From Anolis sagrei (lineage: Eukaryota; Chordata; Lepidosauria; Squamata; Anolidae): a stretch of DNA of 64,000 bases. The number at the start of each line of letters is the position of its first letter. Position 1 is the stretch's first letter. Both the position numbers and the translations under genes were made by a program. Below are positions 10,723 to 45,005 of the stretch, piece by piece. The stretch is from assembly GCF_037176765.1 (NCBI RefSeq), contig NC_090025.1:171848040-171912039 (forward strand). The letters run 5' to 3'. The notes under the pieces are model-generated. The model ran no database searches and had not been told where the DNA came from. It was given only the letters and a program-made list of their open reading frames with translations.

Positions 10723-11312
10723 AAGAGAAAGGGAGGTAAAGAAAAAAGGGGAAGGACAGTTAGAGAAAGAAGGAAGAAGAAAAGGAAAGAAAAGGAAAGA
10801 TGGAAGGAAAGAAAAGAGAGACAGCAGAAGAGAAAGAAAAAGGGGGAAGGAAGGAAAGAGGTAGAGAAGGAAGAAATGAGAGACAGAGGGAGGGAAAGAA
10901 AAAGGGGGAAGGAAGGAAGGAAGGAAGGAAGGAAGGAAGGAAGGAGAGAAGGAAAGAAAAAAGGGAATGAAGGAAGGAAAGAAGGAGTGAAGGAAGGGCG
11001 AAGATGTAGAGAAAGAGGGAGGGAAGGAAAGAAGGAAAGAGAGAAGGAAGAAAAGAGACCAGAAGAGAAAGAAAAAGGGGGAAGGAAGGAAGGAGAGAAG
11101 AAGAAAGGGAATGAAGGAAGGAAAGAGGGAGTGAAGGAAGGGGGAAGATGTAGAGAAAGAGGGAGGGAAGGAAAGATGGAAAGAGAGAAGGAAGAAGAGA
11201 CCAGAAGAGAAAGAAAAAGGGGGATGGAAGGAAAGAGATAGAGAAGGAAGAGGAGAAGGAAAGATGGGAGGGAAGGAAGGAAGGAAGGAGGGAAAGAAGG
11301 AGAGAAAGAGGG
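10723..11312. repeat. Polypurine (GGAA/GAAA)n tract, about 590 bp
   Basis: The + strand is almost entirely A and G, with longer internal repetition (an 'agaaagaaaaagggggaagg' type unit recurs near 10825, 10880, 11065 and 11205). It ends about 650 bp before the PARP12 promoter. The long serine/proline/leucine-rich open frames on the - strand are translation artefacts of this tract. Confidence 0.9.
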
Positions 11313-11745
11313 AAGGTTGGCCACAGCAACACGTGGCGGGTAAAGGTTGTTATTTCTACGATTATTATGATGCTATTATTCCTATGAGACCCTTTTAGGG
11401 GGAATGGGAGAGGTGTCAGGTCTCGGAGGCAATGCATTGCATTATTGTTACTGTTATGATGGTGGTGAAATAAAAGGAAATAAAAAGAGAAAGAAGGATG
11501 CAAACAGGGAGGGAAGAAAGGCAAAGGAAGAAAGGGGGAGGGAATGAAGGAAAGAGAGAAGGATGAAACCAAGTAGTGAAAGAAGGAAAGAAAGAAAGAG
11601 GCAGAGAAGGAAGAAAGGAGAGAAAGGGGGAGGAAAAGGGGGAAGGAAGAGGTAGGGACCTCTCTTTCATAACAGTCCAGATATCTACCTCAACTTTGAT
11701 AAGTTTTACTATAGGCCACAGCAACGCGTGGCAGGGCACAGCGAG
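11313..11745 (+). repeat. Worn Helitron-like 3' ends and purine-rich filler
   Basis: The Helitron terminal hairpin motif 'ggccacagcaacacgtggc' occurs at 11315-11333 and again, as 'ggccacagcaacgcgtggc', near 11714-11732, both in + orientation, followed by 'agggcacagcgagt' where an intact end would read CTAG-T. The stretch between is another purine-rich tract. Confidence 0.55.
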
Positions 11746-12092
11746 TAAATGTATATAGATTATATTAGTAGTAGTTTAAGTGTTCTATTTTAGGGAAGTC
11801 TATATTTTCCACCCCCCAAGGAATGTGTCCCCCATTCCCAGGTCACTGCTTTAACTCTGAAATGAGAAGCCCCCCCCCCCCCTCCCCCAACCCCTCAGTT
11901 GTTTCCTATGGGGCCAACCAATGACTCTTGCTGGCTTGCTTGCATTCTTCCTTTCAGTTTCGTTTCAGAGAAGATTGAGAGCGAGAGAACGAAACTCGGA
12001 AGAGGCGAGGGCGGGGCAGAGGCCGGCTCTCTCTCGCAGGGCGGGGTAGGGGCGCCCATAACCGGCCCGAAGGGGCCCAAAGCCCGTCGAGG

Positions 12093-35688
<23,596 letters not shown>

Positions 35689-36203
35689 ATCAGTCTTGGT
35701 TACCAAGTACATACTGTTGCTTATCTTTCTCAGCCTTATGAGATACTTTCTGGAAGACTAGATAAGGAAGAATCTGTTTATGTTAGGGCTGCAATAGTTC
35801 ACAGATTGATTTAAAAAATATTTTGATTCATATGTACTCTGTTGAATTGGGCAGAATGCAGATATTTTTAAAACTACCCTTGTTTTTAAATCAAAGAATT
35901 TACCAAATCTGTGGGTACTATAATACCTTCTTAGAAGAAGCGTAGTTCTTTTCTCACAGGAGTAGATGACTTTACTGAGATGCTACCTGCTGTGATAATA
36001 CTCCTGTCATCTTGAAGTCTAAGTGAACACTGTTTTCTTCACAATTGCTGTATTCAGAAGTTGCTGTATTTAATTGATTGTGGCAACATTGTTGATCAAT
36101 TTGCCTTTGAAAAGCCCCCACGTGCATTTCATAAATTTCCAATATGTTGAGATGGCTTTGCTGTAAATTCTTTCAGGTTGGTTCTTATAAAAAAACAAAT
36201 AAA
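35689..36203 (+). terminator. PARP12: PARP12 3' UTR with first polyadenylation signal
   Basis: Non-coding, AT-rich. AATAAA at 36198-36203 is followed by a GT-rich stretch ('cctgtggttt' near 36240). A second candidate AATAAA at 37539-37544, followed by 'agtgtattgctctgtctt', would lengthen the UTR past the MITE and L1 described next. Which signal is used cannot be told from sequence. Confidence 0.5.
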
Positions 36204-36367
36204 AACTCTGAGACATAGAAGACCACAGGTGCAATATTATCCTGTGGTTTAACCTGAAAGTTGAATATTGAAGCCTGGTATGAGGGGTGTATATGAGGGC
36301 CAAATTTTAATTTCATTCCTAAGAGAGGTGTACACAGTCTTTAGGGAATTGCTGCTTTCGTTTAGCT

Positions 36368-36500
36368 CAGTGGTTCTCAACCTGTGAGTCCCCAGGTGTT
36401 TTGACCTACAACTCCAGAAATCCCAGGTAGTTTACCAGCTGTTAGGATTCTAGGAGTTGAAGGCCAAAATACCTGGGGACCCACAGGTAGAGAACCACTG
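36368..36500. mobile_element. Complete palindromic hAT (Charlie-like) MITE
   Basis: Perfect-type ends CAGTGGTTCTCAACCTGTG and CACAGGTAGAGAACCACTG over 133 bp; the arms pair through 'ccccaggtgttttgacctac'. The 8-bp flanks do not match well, so the duplication is eroded. Confidence 0.85.
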
Positions 36501-36595
36501 TTTCAGTGCTTTTATGGTTTTCTGACCAATAATTTAACTTCTGACTGTTCTAGTTCCTTCCTTGGTGGCACAAAATCTCTAAAGCTCATTTGTTC

Positions 36596-37397
36596 CTTTT
36601 TTTATTTTTTTTATTATAATTTTTATTTCAAAAAAATAATACACCAGCCATATATGTTGCAAAAATATACACCTACACAAACAAACGCCCATACACAAAC
36701 AGCCCTCCAAGCAGTTACCCCTCCACCCACCCCAGTGCTACCCACCACCTTGACTTCCGTCACTAATCCACGCAGGATTTATGCACAACTTATTTAACCC
36801 TCTATACTAATACAATAAATTCCTCTTGTTTTTATTTCTTTAGCTCTCCCGTCAAGTATGCTAAGGCCAGCTTCCAGTTTCTTTCAAATATTTCATTATT
36901 TTCATATTTCAAATTGCTAGAAATCTTAGCCATCTGTGCATAATCCCACAGTTTATCCTTCCAATCTTTGATGCTTAATGTTTTCTCCCCTTTCCAATCT
37001 TTGGCAATTGTAATGCATGCAGCCGCAAAGCTGTACAAACAAATTTCTCTCTCTGGCTGTTCTAAGCTATCTCTGAATATCCCTAATAGGCACATCCCTG
37101 GGTTCTTTTTTACTTTGTTGTAAATCATTTTATTTGTTTCCTTTATTATTCTTTTCCAATAGATCTGCACCAGTTCACACGACCACCATACGTGAAAGAA
37201 AGTCCCTTTCTTTCTTTTGCACCTCCAACAGGAACCTGTTTGTGAGTTGTCCATTTTGGCTAGGAGGGCTGGGGTTATGTAGCATCTGTAGAACATTTTA
37301 TATACGTTATCTCTAATTGAAGCTGCCACCGTAAATTTAAATCCATTGTTCCACAGGTTTTCCCAGATGTCAAAATCTATGCTTCTCCCTAAATCAT
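36596..37397 (-). mobile_element. 5'-truncated L1 insertion
   Basis: The - strand encodes an L1 ORF2 C-terminus of about 165 codons with the zinc-like C-W-R-C-K-R-K-K-G-T-F-F-H-V-W-W-S-C motif and ends L-T-G-E-L-K-K. An A-rich tail (as T on the + strand) lies at about 36596-36625. Flanked by a perfect 14-bp duplication aagctcatttgttc (36582-36595 and 37398-37411). The open frame and perfect duplication suggest a young insertion. Confidence 0.93.
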
Positions 37398-37411
37398 AAG
37401 CTCATTTGTTC

Positions 37412-38742
37412 TTTATGGGTTTACCTCAATGCCTTCAGGCGTTATTAACAGGGTATATGTTAATATTTTGGATTTAGGAAGTCAAATCCATGCTGGAAAC
37501 ACTTAAAACCTTCAGTATCTGTGTACATATACTCTGGCAATAAAAGTGTATTGCTCTGTCTTGGATAAGTGTTACACAGTCATGTCTTGATGGGTGTAAA
37601 GTTGGATCCCTGGGTGACGTTTATAACTAAAAGCTTTTGAGAAGTCTACTTGATCCAATAGCTTGCCATCATTAAGAATGGTATTTTAAAATGTTTACCT
37701 GATGATGCAGTAAGTGTCTTTTCACTTGGTCCTGTACTGTACTCAAACGTTTCTGTGGACTTCTGTAACCAAAACTCTCGCTAGCTATTGCTGTAAACTC
37801 TTTTAGAGTTGTCAAACTACTTTGCTGGTCTAGTTGATCTATTTCTCATAATGTATCTTGCTTTCCAACTAAATACAAATTAAAACCTAGACATTACAAA
37901 GCTTTCATAATTTTTGTGTATCTAGTTGACTATCGATGGAAAGAACTGTTTTCATGTATTGATGAGGCCTAAATATCAAATCAGGTTGGCTAAAAATAGA
38001 TACTGAATTTTTGTGAATTTATAAGAGTGCATGCCAAAGGAAGCATCCCACACCCAGCAAAGTACAGAAAATGAAGCATGGCATTTGAGCAGCAGCAACC
38101 TTGAATACACGTTCTTTGATGTCACAGTCACATTGTGCTTCGCTTAGGTCAGAATAGATTGCTATTCTATGATGTAATGGTAAATTGTGATCATTGGTTA
38201 TTTAAAAAGGTCTAGGAACCACATTGCCTTTAAAATTAACTTCAATTTCATAAGTGTAATTTGTGTGTGGAACAGACAGAAAAAAAAGCTTTACAATAGT
38301 AATCAAAATAGCAAACTATTTGTTCTGTAAGAAAAACATGGTTTTAGTCAACCATAAAATACAGTTTTCCCAGTTACTTGAAAAACAACAGCTTTCAGTT
38401 GACACTAAATAAAAATGCTTAAAGATGATACTACATCATAACAAATATTTATAGCAATGGCTTTGTGGTTTCTGGCAATTATTGTGAATTCTGTAAGGTA
38501 GCATCATATCCATTTTGATGAGCAAACCGCAGCCAAATAGTCCAAACATTTTTGCTGCTTCTGACATTTTATGTGAAAATAACGTGGCAAACAAGAATTC
38601 TTCAAATCCTAAAAGACACAACTTTTAATCCACATTCTTTTGTTGGGAAAAAAGACTTTTACATTTTCTCAGCACAATTAGAGGTAGCATGGCACAGCAA
38701 GCTGTTGTCTTTTTGGAAGGCACACCGAATGGCGATTTTCCT
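37412..38742. other. Intergenic interval between PARP12 and TBXAS1
   Basis: Tail-to-tail gap with the second PARP12 AATAAA candidate at 37539 and, on the - strand, an ATTAAA (38624-38629 on the + strand TTTAAT) 114 bp past the TBXAS1 stop. No other gene seen. Confidence 0.5.
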
Positions 38743-38817
38743 CTATCGAGAAGCCATCTTGATGTAGACACCATTCACAGGTCCTAGCGTGCCTTGAGAT
38801 TTCAACTGCAAAGGAAT
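38743..38817 (-). CDS. TBXAS1: TBXAS1 terminal coding exon
   Basis: Acceptor CTTACCCAG; reads [24 protein letters not shown] then TAG at 38745-38743. The human protein ends [20 protein letters not shown], so orthology is clear. Only 75 nt, too short for a plain open-frame search. Confidence 0.95.
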   Translation of the reverse strand: MPLQLKSQGTLGPVNGVYIKMASR

Positions 38818-41800
38818 CTGGGTAAGGCAGAACAGAAATGGTATACAAAGTAAAGTTAAATATCAGTAGGAGATATAAACAGTTATTGAAGTGATGCAAA
38901 TATTCAACCTGACTTTTCCTGTCTCAGGATTTGGAGGAGTTTTTAGGGGGAGAGAACATTTGTTAATGTTTGGCTGAGCTTTAGCACAGCTGGTAAATCA
39001 CCAGCAATGATGATCTACCAACCAAAATGTTGCCAGTTCAAAGCCCTGGGACGGCGTGAGCTCCTGACTGTCAGCCCAGCTTACTGTTGACCTAAGTAGC
39101 TCGAAAACAGCTTGAGCTGTAAGTAGAGAAATTAGGTACCGCTAAAACAAGCAGGGGAGGTATTTTACGACACCATAAAGAAAAAGATCAGAAAATTCCC
39201 GGTGACCAAAAGAAAGGAGGACGTCCTGATGGTTCCTCAACATAGAGGATGAAGTGACAGCACCCCCCTGTGGCTGGATTCCAGCACAACTTCCAAGGTG
39301 CCAAAAAAGCTGGATGTTGACACAACATACCTCCTTTCTGTTCTGTATGTCTCTGTCCTGTCTATCCAAAATGGCATTGAATGTTTGCTGTGTATGTGTA
39401 CTGTGATCCGCCCTGAGTCCCCTTGGGGAGATAGGGTGGAATATAAATAAAGTGTTATTATTACTATTATTAATAAAAAATACAAACTGGAGAAAGAACA
39501 CCCAGAAGTTCCTGGCAGCACATAATAGTTGGGTAATCGTGAAAAGACTGGCTTTTCTATCACTTTTCCCATGCAATGTAGAGTGACAAAGTCTTTCTTG
39601 CATGTGTTCTAAGGTCTATTCCCAGTTAATTTGAGATCATGGTCACACATAATCCAGCATGAATGCATAATGCAGACCAGGGGTCCTCAAACCTTTTAAG
39701 CAGAGGGTGGTTCATGGTCCCTTTGATTGCTGGGAGGTGGACTATAGTTTTAAAAAAATGAATGAATTCCAATGCACACTGCACGTATCTTATTTGTAGT
39801 GCTAAAAACAACGAAAGAACAATACATTTTTTAAAACGAAGAAAAATTATAACCAACATAAATTTACAAATATTTCAGTGGGAAGTATGGGCCTATTTTT
39901 AGATGATTAGGTACGTCAAGTTAATTAGGATTGTTGTTATTGTGTACCTTCAAGTCATTTCAGATTTAGGGCAACCTTAAATCTAAAGTTTAGGACAGAG
40001 GCCGGGTAAATAACATTGGAGGGCTGCATTTGGCCCATTGGCCTTTGGAGACCCCTGATCTAGATCACCTTTTCCCAACACAGTGCTGACCAAGTGTTTT
40101 GGATTTCAGCTTCCATGCCCTTTCACAACTTGTCATATTAGCTAAGTAATGGGAAATGCATTCCAAACATCTAGATAGCTCCAAAATAGGGATGTCAGGA
40201 TTTCTGGGAGCTGAAGTCCAATACACCTGGAGGGTAACATGTGCAGGCCTGTTTTATAATTGCTTTTGAAGGCTCTTCGGAAGTTTCAAATGGTCCAACG
40301 AGTGGCAGATTGGCCAGATTGCTCACCAGAGTGGCATTCAAAGAGCATGCATCTCCCTTATTAGGACAGCTCCACTGGCTGCCAGTTTGCTTCCAAGCAC
40401 AATCATAGGGAAAGATACATTTGGAAGGTAAGCTGGTTCTGACCCAGTTTACCTGTCTGGACATATATTTCCCTATCAACCATCTAGGAGTTTAAGATCA
40501 TCTCGGGAGGCCCTGCTCTCGGTCCTGCCTTCTTCTCAGTTGCAACTGGGGAGGACGAGAGACAGGGCCTTCTCAGTGGTGGCCCCTTGGCTATGGAATT
40601 CCCTCCCTAGGGATATTAAATCAGCCCCTTCCCTCCTAACTTTCCACAGAAAAGTGAAAACATGGTTTTTTGAGCAAGCCTTTGAGAACCTCGTGCAATA
40701 GATAAACATGGAACTACATGAAATTGGATACTGGAACAGCTTAGACAATGTTTTTGGACAACGAGAGTAACAGGCAAGGTAGTGGTTTTATATGTTTTTA
40801 AAGGTTTTAATGTATGTATTTTATAATTGTGTTTTAAATGTTTATTGTAATTTTTACATTGCTTTAATGGCACCAAATAGCTGCCAATGTTATAAAGCCA
40901 CGTTGAGTCACCTTTGGGCTTGAGAAAGGGAGGGTAGAAATATGGTAAATAATATAATATAATATAATATAATATAATATAATATAATATAATATAATAT
41001 AATATAATAAATATATAATATAATATAATATAATATAATATAATATGATATGCATCTGGGCCATAGCAAATGTGCAGGAATTCCTCATTAACCATGTTGA
41101 TTGGGGAAAACGTGTTCATAAAGGTAGAAAACATGAAATCCATTGGGCTAGGGAAAAAATGTAAACATCTCCCCCTTTTAAACCATATGGTAAATTCCTG
41201 CACAGAGTCAAAATTGCTACCAAAAGCTATCTTTAAATAATCCCTCTCCATGCCTACCCTGCAAACTGGAAAGTGTGGCTTAAAGAAAACAGCAGAAGTA
41301 CAAACCTGGGTCTCAGGGCAAGTTTGGAACTTGAACTTCTGAAGAATTCTTAGAAGTGTTATCTTTACTTCCATCAAAGCCAGCTTCAGGCCAATGCAGC
41401 TGCGAGGTCCAGCTCCAAAGGGGAGATAAGAGAAGGGATGGCGCTGCTGCTTGGCTTCAGTAGTAAACCTGTTAAGTAGGAAGATTAAAAAGCAGCATGA
41501 AAAATGGCCCTTTCTTTTGACAAATATATAGGTCAGCAACAGACCGGCATCTGCTTCAACAGATTGTGAAGCATACATTAGATTTTACCTAGTGGCAAAA
41601 TTGCATACTATCAAGCTCCTCCTAGTTTCAACAGTGGGACACCAAGCACAAGAAAGGTATTCATGCAAGGTAACTATTACATACTGGCAAAACAGACTAT
41701 TTTCTTCTGGCTGCGGATCTGGTGTCTAACAATTGGCATCCATTCCAAAATAATGCCACAGTGTAGTGTAGTGCAGTGTGTACCTTCATCATCTACTGAG

Positions 41801-43459
41801 CTATTGCGACATTATGTGTTTCAGGGGGATTTCTGGGGTTTTTCTAAGGAATATTCAGAGGTGGTTTAACCAGCTCCTTCCTCTGAAAATACTGCCTATA
41901 GCACTTGTTACTCTTTGGCAGTTTCCCATCCAAGTACTAAGTGGGGCCAATGCTACTGAGCTTTCAATATTAGACAAAATCTAGTATCTTTTGGGTATTT
42001 ACGTAAGACCATCGTGTAGTAAGTTGGAAAGGATCTAAAGGAATGTCAGATTTATCCCATTGTACATTGGATAACATGTACAATTATCACACTTCTAATG
42101 TATGCACTCTTTCTGTTTAGCCTGATCAAAGAATTATTTTAACATTGATGGCAAAGGAAAAGCAGCAGCCCACCTACCTCTCAGGGATAAACTTATGAGG
42201 TTCTGGCCAGATTTTTGGATTGTAATGGAGGTGACCAACAGCAACTTCTATTATTGCACCAGCAGGTATATGTTGTTTCAACACCAAGCAGTCTTTGGCT
42301 GCTTCCCGGGTGAACCTATAAAAGACAAGATGGTGTGTTTCAGCAATACAGCCCCACCTCTTCTAAACCGCTGCTTGTTTCTGCTTTGTTAGCATTTCAG
42401 GTTGTTTTCTTTTTTCTGTCTTAAAGGATCATTTCAGAATGTAGTGTCTAAAAACCAAACCTTACCAACCAAGGAAAGCAGCATATAGAAAAGCAGAGTA
42501 ATCAATAAAATAAAAGTTGAGATCCTGAACCAAATGCATCTCAAATCTAGGTGACTGGGGGCCCTTCCACACAGCCCTATATCCCAGAATATCAAGGCAG
42601 AAAATCCCATAATATCTGCTTTAAACTGGGTTATCTGAGTCCACACTCATCAGATAATGTGGGATTTTCTGCCTTGATATTCTGGGATACAGGAGTGTGT
42701 GGAAGGGCCCTAGATGACTCTACAAAGGACAGAGTTCAGCAATCCTCTTCAGAGGGACAGTGAAGGATGATGCATCCAACACTTTCCTGACAATGAGCAG
42801 CAGTGTGACTAACAGATGCTAGAACCCACTCCAGAATTATATTCTTTGTTGGGGCTGCCTAGATTTTAAGGCGGGTTTAAAGGGGAGTTGCAAATGTGGC
42901 AATAGTGCCATGATCCGAAGTCACAAGCCTAGCTTTGAATATCACAACTGCTTAACAGAATGATACCCACGGTCACTAGATCCTCTTTTCAATAAAGCAT
43001 TACAGCCCTTGTCTTAACAGTCCTCTGGTCAGTAAGTGCTGCCAGGGCTTGTTTGTATACTAGGCATCTCTTTTCCATTACTCAGTGCCTTTTCATTTAT
43101 GTCAGTACTGCATCTAGTTGTCCAACCACCAAGCAATGGCATATGTTGGACAGGCCAGGAAGCCATAATGTCACTGTCTTATACTACTTGCTCTTAGTTG
43201 CCTTGGGGAACCCTTCTGGATCGAAACACATGGAAGGAATCAGTAACAACAATGACCATCCAGTCACCCTGCTAGATTGGGAGAAGAGCCATATTCACAA
43301 TCCATGTTGGTGTGCATACATTGTAACGGTGGAACAAAAATCTATCTTTGAAACTGAGATTTCTACTAACCTGGATGCAGGTGGATACATACGGAGAGTT
43401 TCTGCTACCACCATATCCAAATATGGGAGCTCAAGGATGTTTTGGTAATCAGGAATGTC
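38743..43459 (-). CDS. TBXAS1: TBXAS1 (thromboxane A synthase, CYP5A1), last four coding exons
   Basis: Exons in gene order: 43459-43371, 42315-42178, 41468-41306, 38817-38743, all with AG/GT borders and matching phases (465 nt, 154 residues plus stop). P450 marks in order: K-helix E-T-L-R in [15 protein letters not shown]; then W-P-E-P-H-K-F and the P-E-R-F meander across a splice; then the heme loop [10 protein letters not shown]; then the end G-V-Y-I-K-M-A-S-R, close to the human V-Y-I-K-I-V-S-R. The enzyme is an ER-membrane P450 that isomerises prostaglandin H2 to thromboxane A2 without using oxygen. The N-terminal two thirds of the gene, including the I-helix exon, were not found up to 64000 and should lie in or beyond the long intron. 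Convergent with PARP12, as in other vertebrates. Confidence 0.95.
38965..39480 (+). mobile_element. Composite SINE: tRNA head, L2-like tail
   Basis: A-box-like 'tttagcacagctggtaaatc' and B-box-like 'ttgccagttcaaagccc' at the head; about 300 bp body; the 3' end 'ccgccctgagtccccttggg' with 'aatataaataaagtgttatt' is the L2-like LINE tail, which would let it borrow L2 machinery. Inside the last TBXAS1 intron. Confidence 0.75.
39678..40057. mobile_element. hAT-type element, worn
   Basis: Ends CAGGGGTCCTCAAACC and GGAGACCCCTG. The interior includes 'gaacaatacattttttaaaa' and 'gggctgcatttggcccattg'. A SINE tail in reverse ('gtaccttcaagtcatttc') is inserted near 39940-39990. No coding frame. Confidence 0.65.
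40256..40965 (+). mobile_element. L2-like LINE 3' end
   Basis: Reads fragments of the L2 C-terminus (L-H-W-L-P-V-C-F at about 40370-40393; the 'tcgggaggccctgctctcgg' block at 40502) then the 3' UTR and 'ccacgttgagtcacctttgg'. Continues directly into the TAATA tandem tail. Several frame breaks. Confidence 0.85.
40946..41046. repeat. (TAATA)n microsatellite
   Basis: About 20 pentamer units, nearly uninterrupted, forming the expanded tail of the preceding LINE. Confidence 0.95.
41306..41468 (-). CDS. TBXAS1: TBXAS1 heme-binding exon
   Basis: Acceptor TACTTAACAG, first base G completes R; reads [26 protein letters not shown] ... C-P-E-T-Q, donor CAG|GTTTGT. The cysteine in R-S-C-I-G is the heme ligand. 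The longer open frame around it runs into introns on both sides. Confidence 0.96.
42178..42315 (-). CDS. TBXAS1: TBXAS1 exon with meander region
   Basis: Reads [23 protein letters not shown] ... [10 protein letters not shown] then AG|GTAGGT. Close match to the human F-T-R-E-A-A-Q-D-C stretch. Not represented by any long open frame of its own. Confidence 0.95.
42557..42712. mobile_element. Complete palindromic MITE with flanking duplication
   Basis: GGGCCCTTCCACACAG and its complement bound a near-perfect hairpin; 'taggtgact' before and 'tagatgact' after are a likely 9-bp duplication with one change. Family of 2116; youngest-looking copy. Confidence 0.8.
42713..43370. other. TBXAS1 intron, no features recognised
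   Basis: No repeat end or exon motif seen. The 131-codon + strand open frame at 43053-43448 overlaps the TBXAS1 exon antisense and has no protein character. Confidence 0.5.
43371..43459 (-). CDS. TBXAS1: TBXAS1 K-helix exon
   Basis: Acceptor TTTCTCACCCAAG; reads [29 protein letters not shown] plus AG, donor CCAG|GTTAGT. E-T-L-R is the ExxR motif of P450s. Confidence 0.94.
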
Positions 43460-44816
43460 CTTGGGTGAGAAATGAGAAATAAATTTTATTTGATAAGTTC
43501 CTAGCTAAGGAGGTTAAGTGGAGAAGCTGCATCATCATCATCATCATCATTTTGACAGGACCCTCAAGAATGTAATGAAAGATCATAAAACTATGAAGTG
43601 GGGGGAAAACAGAAAACAAGTAAATAGCTGAGAACAGCAACAACAGAAAGTAGTATTCAGCTGCTTAACAAAAGGGCTTTCAAAAATAGCACATTGCTCC
43701 CACTTTTACAAATCAAGAAACACAAATAACGGGATCTGGGGAGGAGAAAAAAAGAATGATTAATTGTGGATCTGAATAGGAAGATCAATCAAGTTCCTCC
43801 TAGAAGAAAGATTACAAATATCAGGGTGCCAACATCATCCTCAAGAACACCATTTTGTTTTCTTATATCACTTTGTGTTGATTTTTTTCCTATCAGTTTT
43901 TCTTTTACTGAAGGCCCAAAGTCATAAGTCTTATGTTCTTTTTATTTTCTGAATTTTGAGCATCAATGAACATATCTGGGGTAGCCATATTGGCCATACT
44001 TAAAACATAGCGAGATATTTTATTGTCTGGATTCTATGACTTTTTGTCTTCCGTTGCCATTGTGGCCATATAAGGTTATGTCCTGTCTGTATTGATATCC
44101 CTCATGCCATCTTAACTGACAGCAACAAAGATAACATCTTAACAAAATGTAGGTCTGTGATTCTAATATTGTCATTTTAAAATCCCAAAAATGGCAGTGA
44201 TAGAAGTCACAGGCCCCTATTAAATTAATGATAGTCACAGACCTACATTTTTTCAAGAAGTTATTTATCCTTGATGCATGATGTATCTGCATTTTTTGGT
44301 TGGCTCAGGAAAGTTATGATTGATTTGTGGACCAATGATTACTCAGTCTTACCATATGAGGGCAGCAAAACTGCATGCAAGAACCTAGTGAATCAAGCAG
44401 GGTTCTTTTGTCAATTTAATACAGTGCTATTCTAGTAAAAATCACATGGAATAAACTGCTACAAAAAGCACTTTATGCTCAGATTAGCCAAACATTCTAT
44501 AAAGATCTGGGAAGACTGTGGCTTAATCGCAGGAACCAGACTCCTTTCTTCACTTGTGCCTCTGGCATCCAGGCAGCTAGTACTGATTTGTTCGCACGCA
44601 TTATTTTTTCAAGAAAAGGGATCAGAAGAAAAACGGTACTTTATTCAGAGAGGAGTGAAAGGGGCTGCAAAGATGACACTGACACATGCCTCCCCCCCTA
44701 TCTTTTTCTTCTTTTTGCCACTAAGAACAAGAATACGAAATACTGGGACTCTAGCTAGGACCTTCTGGATGGAATTACACTGGTGTAATTAGCCATTCTG
44801 CATGGTTTAACTACCT
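43460..44816. other. TBXAS1 intron, little recognised
   Basis: A short (CAT)n run near 43533-43551 and a pair of related blocks around 'aggtctgtgattctaatatt' and 'agtcacagacctacattttt' at 44150-44250 that can form a loose hairpin. No gene. Confidence 0.4.
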
Positions 44817-45005
44817 TAAAGGCACCAGATGCCATCTGATCATGGAAGGTAAGAAGGGTCAGCTCTGGTTAGTACTTGGATGGGAGATGGCCAATGAATG
44901 GCAGGTGCTGTAAGATATTTCAGAGGAAGCAACTGGCAAATCACATATGAATGTTCCCTGCCTAAGAAACCCCAATTAAATTAATAGGGCAAGATGACTT
45001 GAGTA
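44817..45005 (+). mobile_element. 5S rRNA-derived SINE
   Basis: 'accagatgccatctgatcat', 'ctctggttagtacttggatg' and 'ggcaggtgctgtaag' follow the 5S rRNA order (CTGATCTCGGAAGC, GGTTAGTACTTGGATG, GGTGCTGTA). The rest is SINE body. Too diverged from 5S rRNA at several places to be a gene. Confidence 0.8.

Noticed and set aside
10284-11572. Very long - strand open frames (346 and 270 codons) rich in serine, proline, leucine and phenylalanine
   Set aside because: They are translations of the polypurine tract and minisatellite; the reading frame stays open because the repeat lacks stops. No domain or start context.
40616-41578. A 320-codon P450-like protein on the - strand
   Set aside because: Only 41306-41468 is P450 coding; the rest is intron read-through into microsatellite and LINE sequence. 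Donor and acceptor sites bound the true exon.
44475-44792. 105-codon + strand open frame
   Set aside because: No domain or homology recognised; lies in the TBXAS1 intron without splice context.
44822-44916. A 5S rRNA gene
   Set aside because: Several changes in conserved 5S positions and a SINE body follow; the same composite occurs at 22130.
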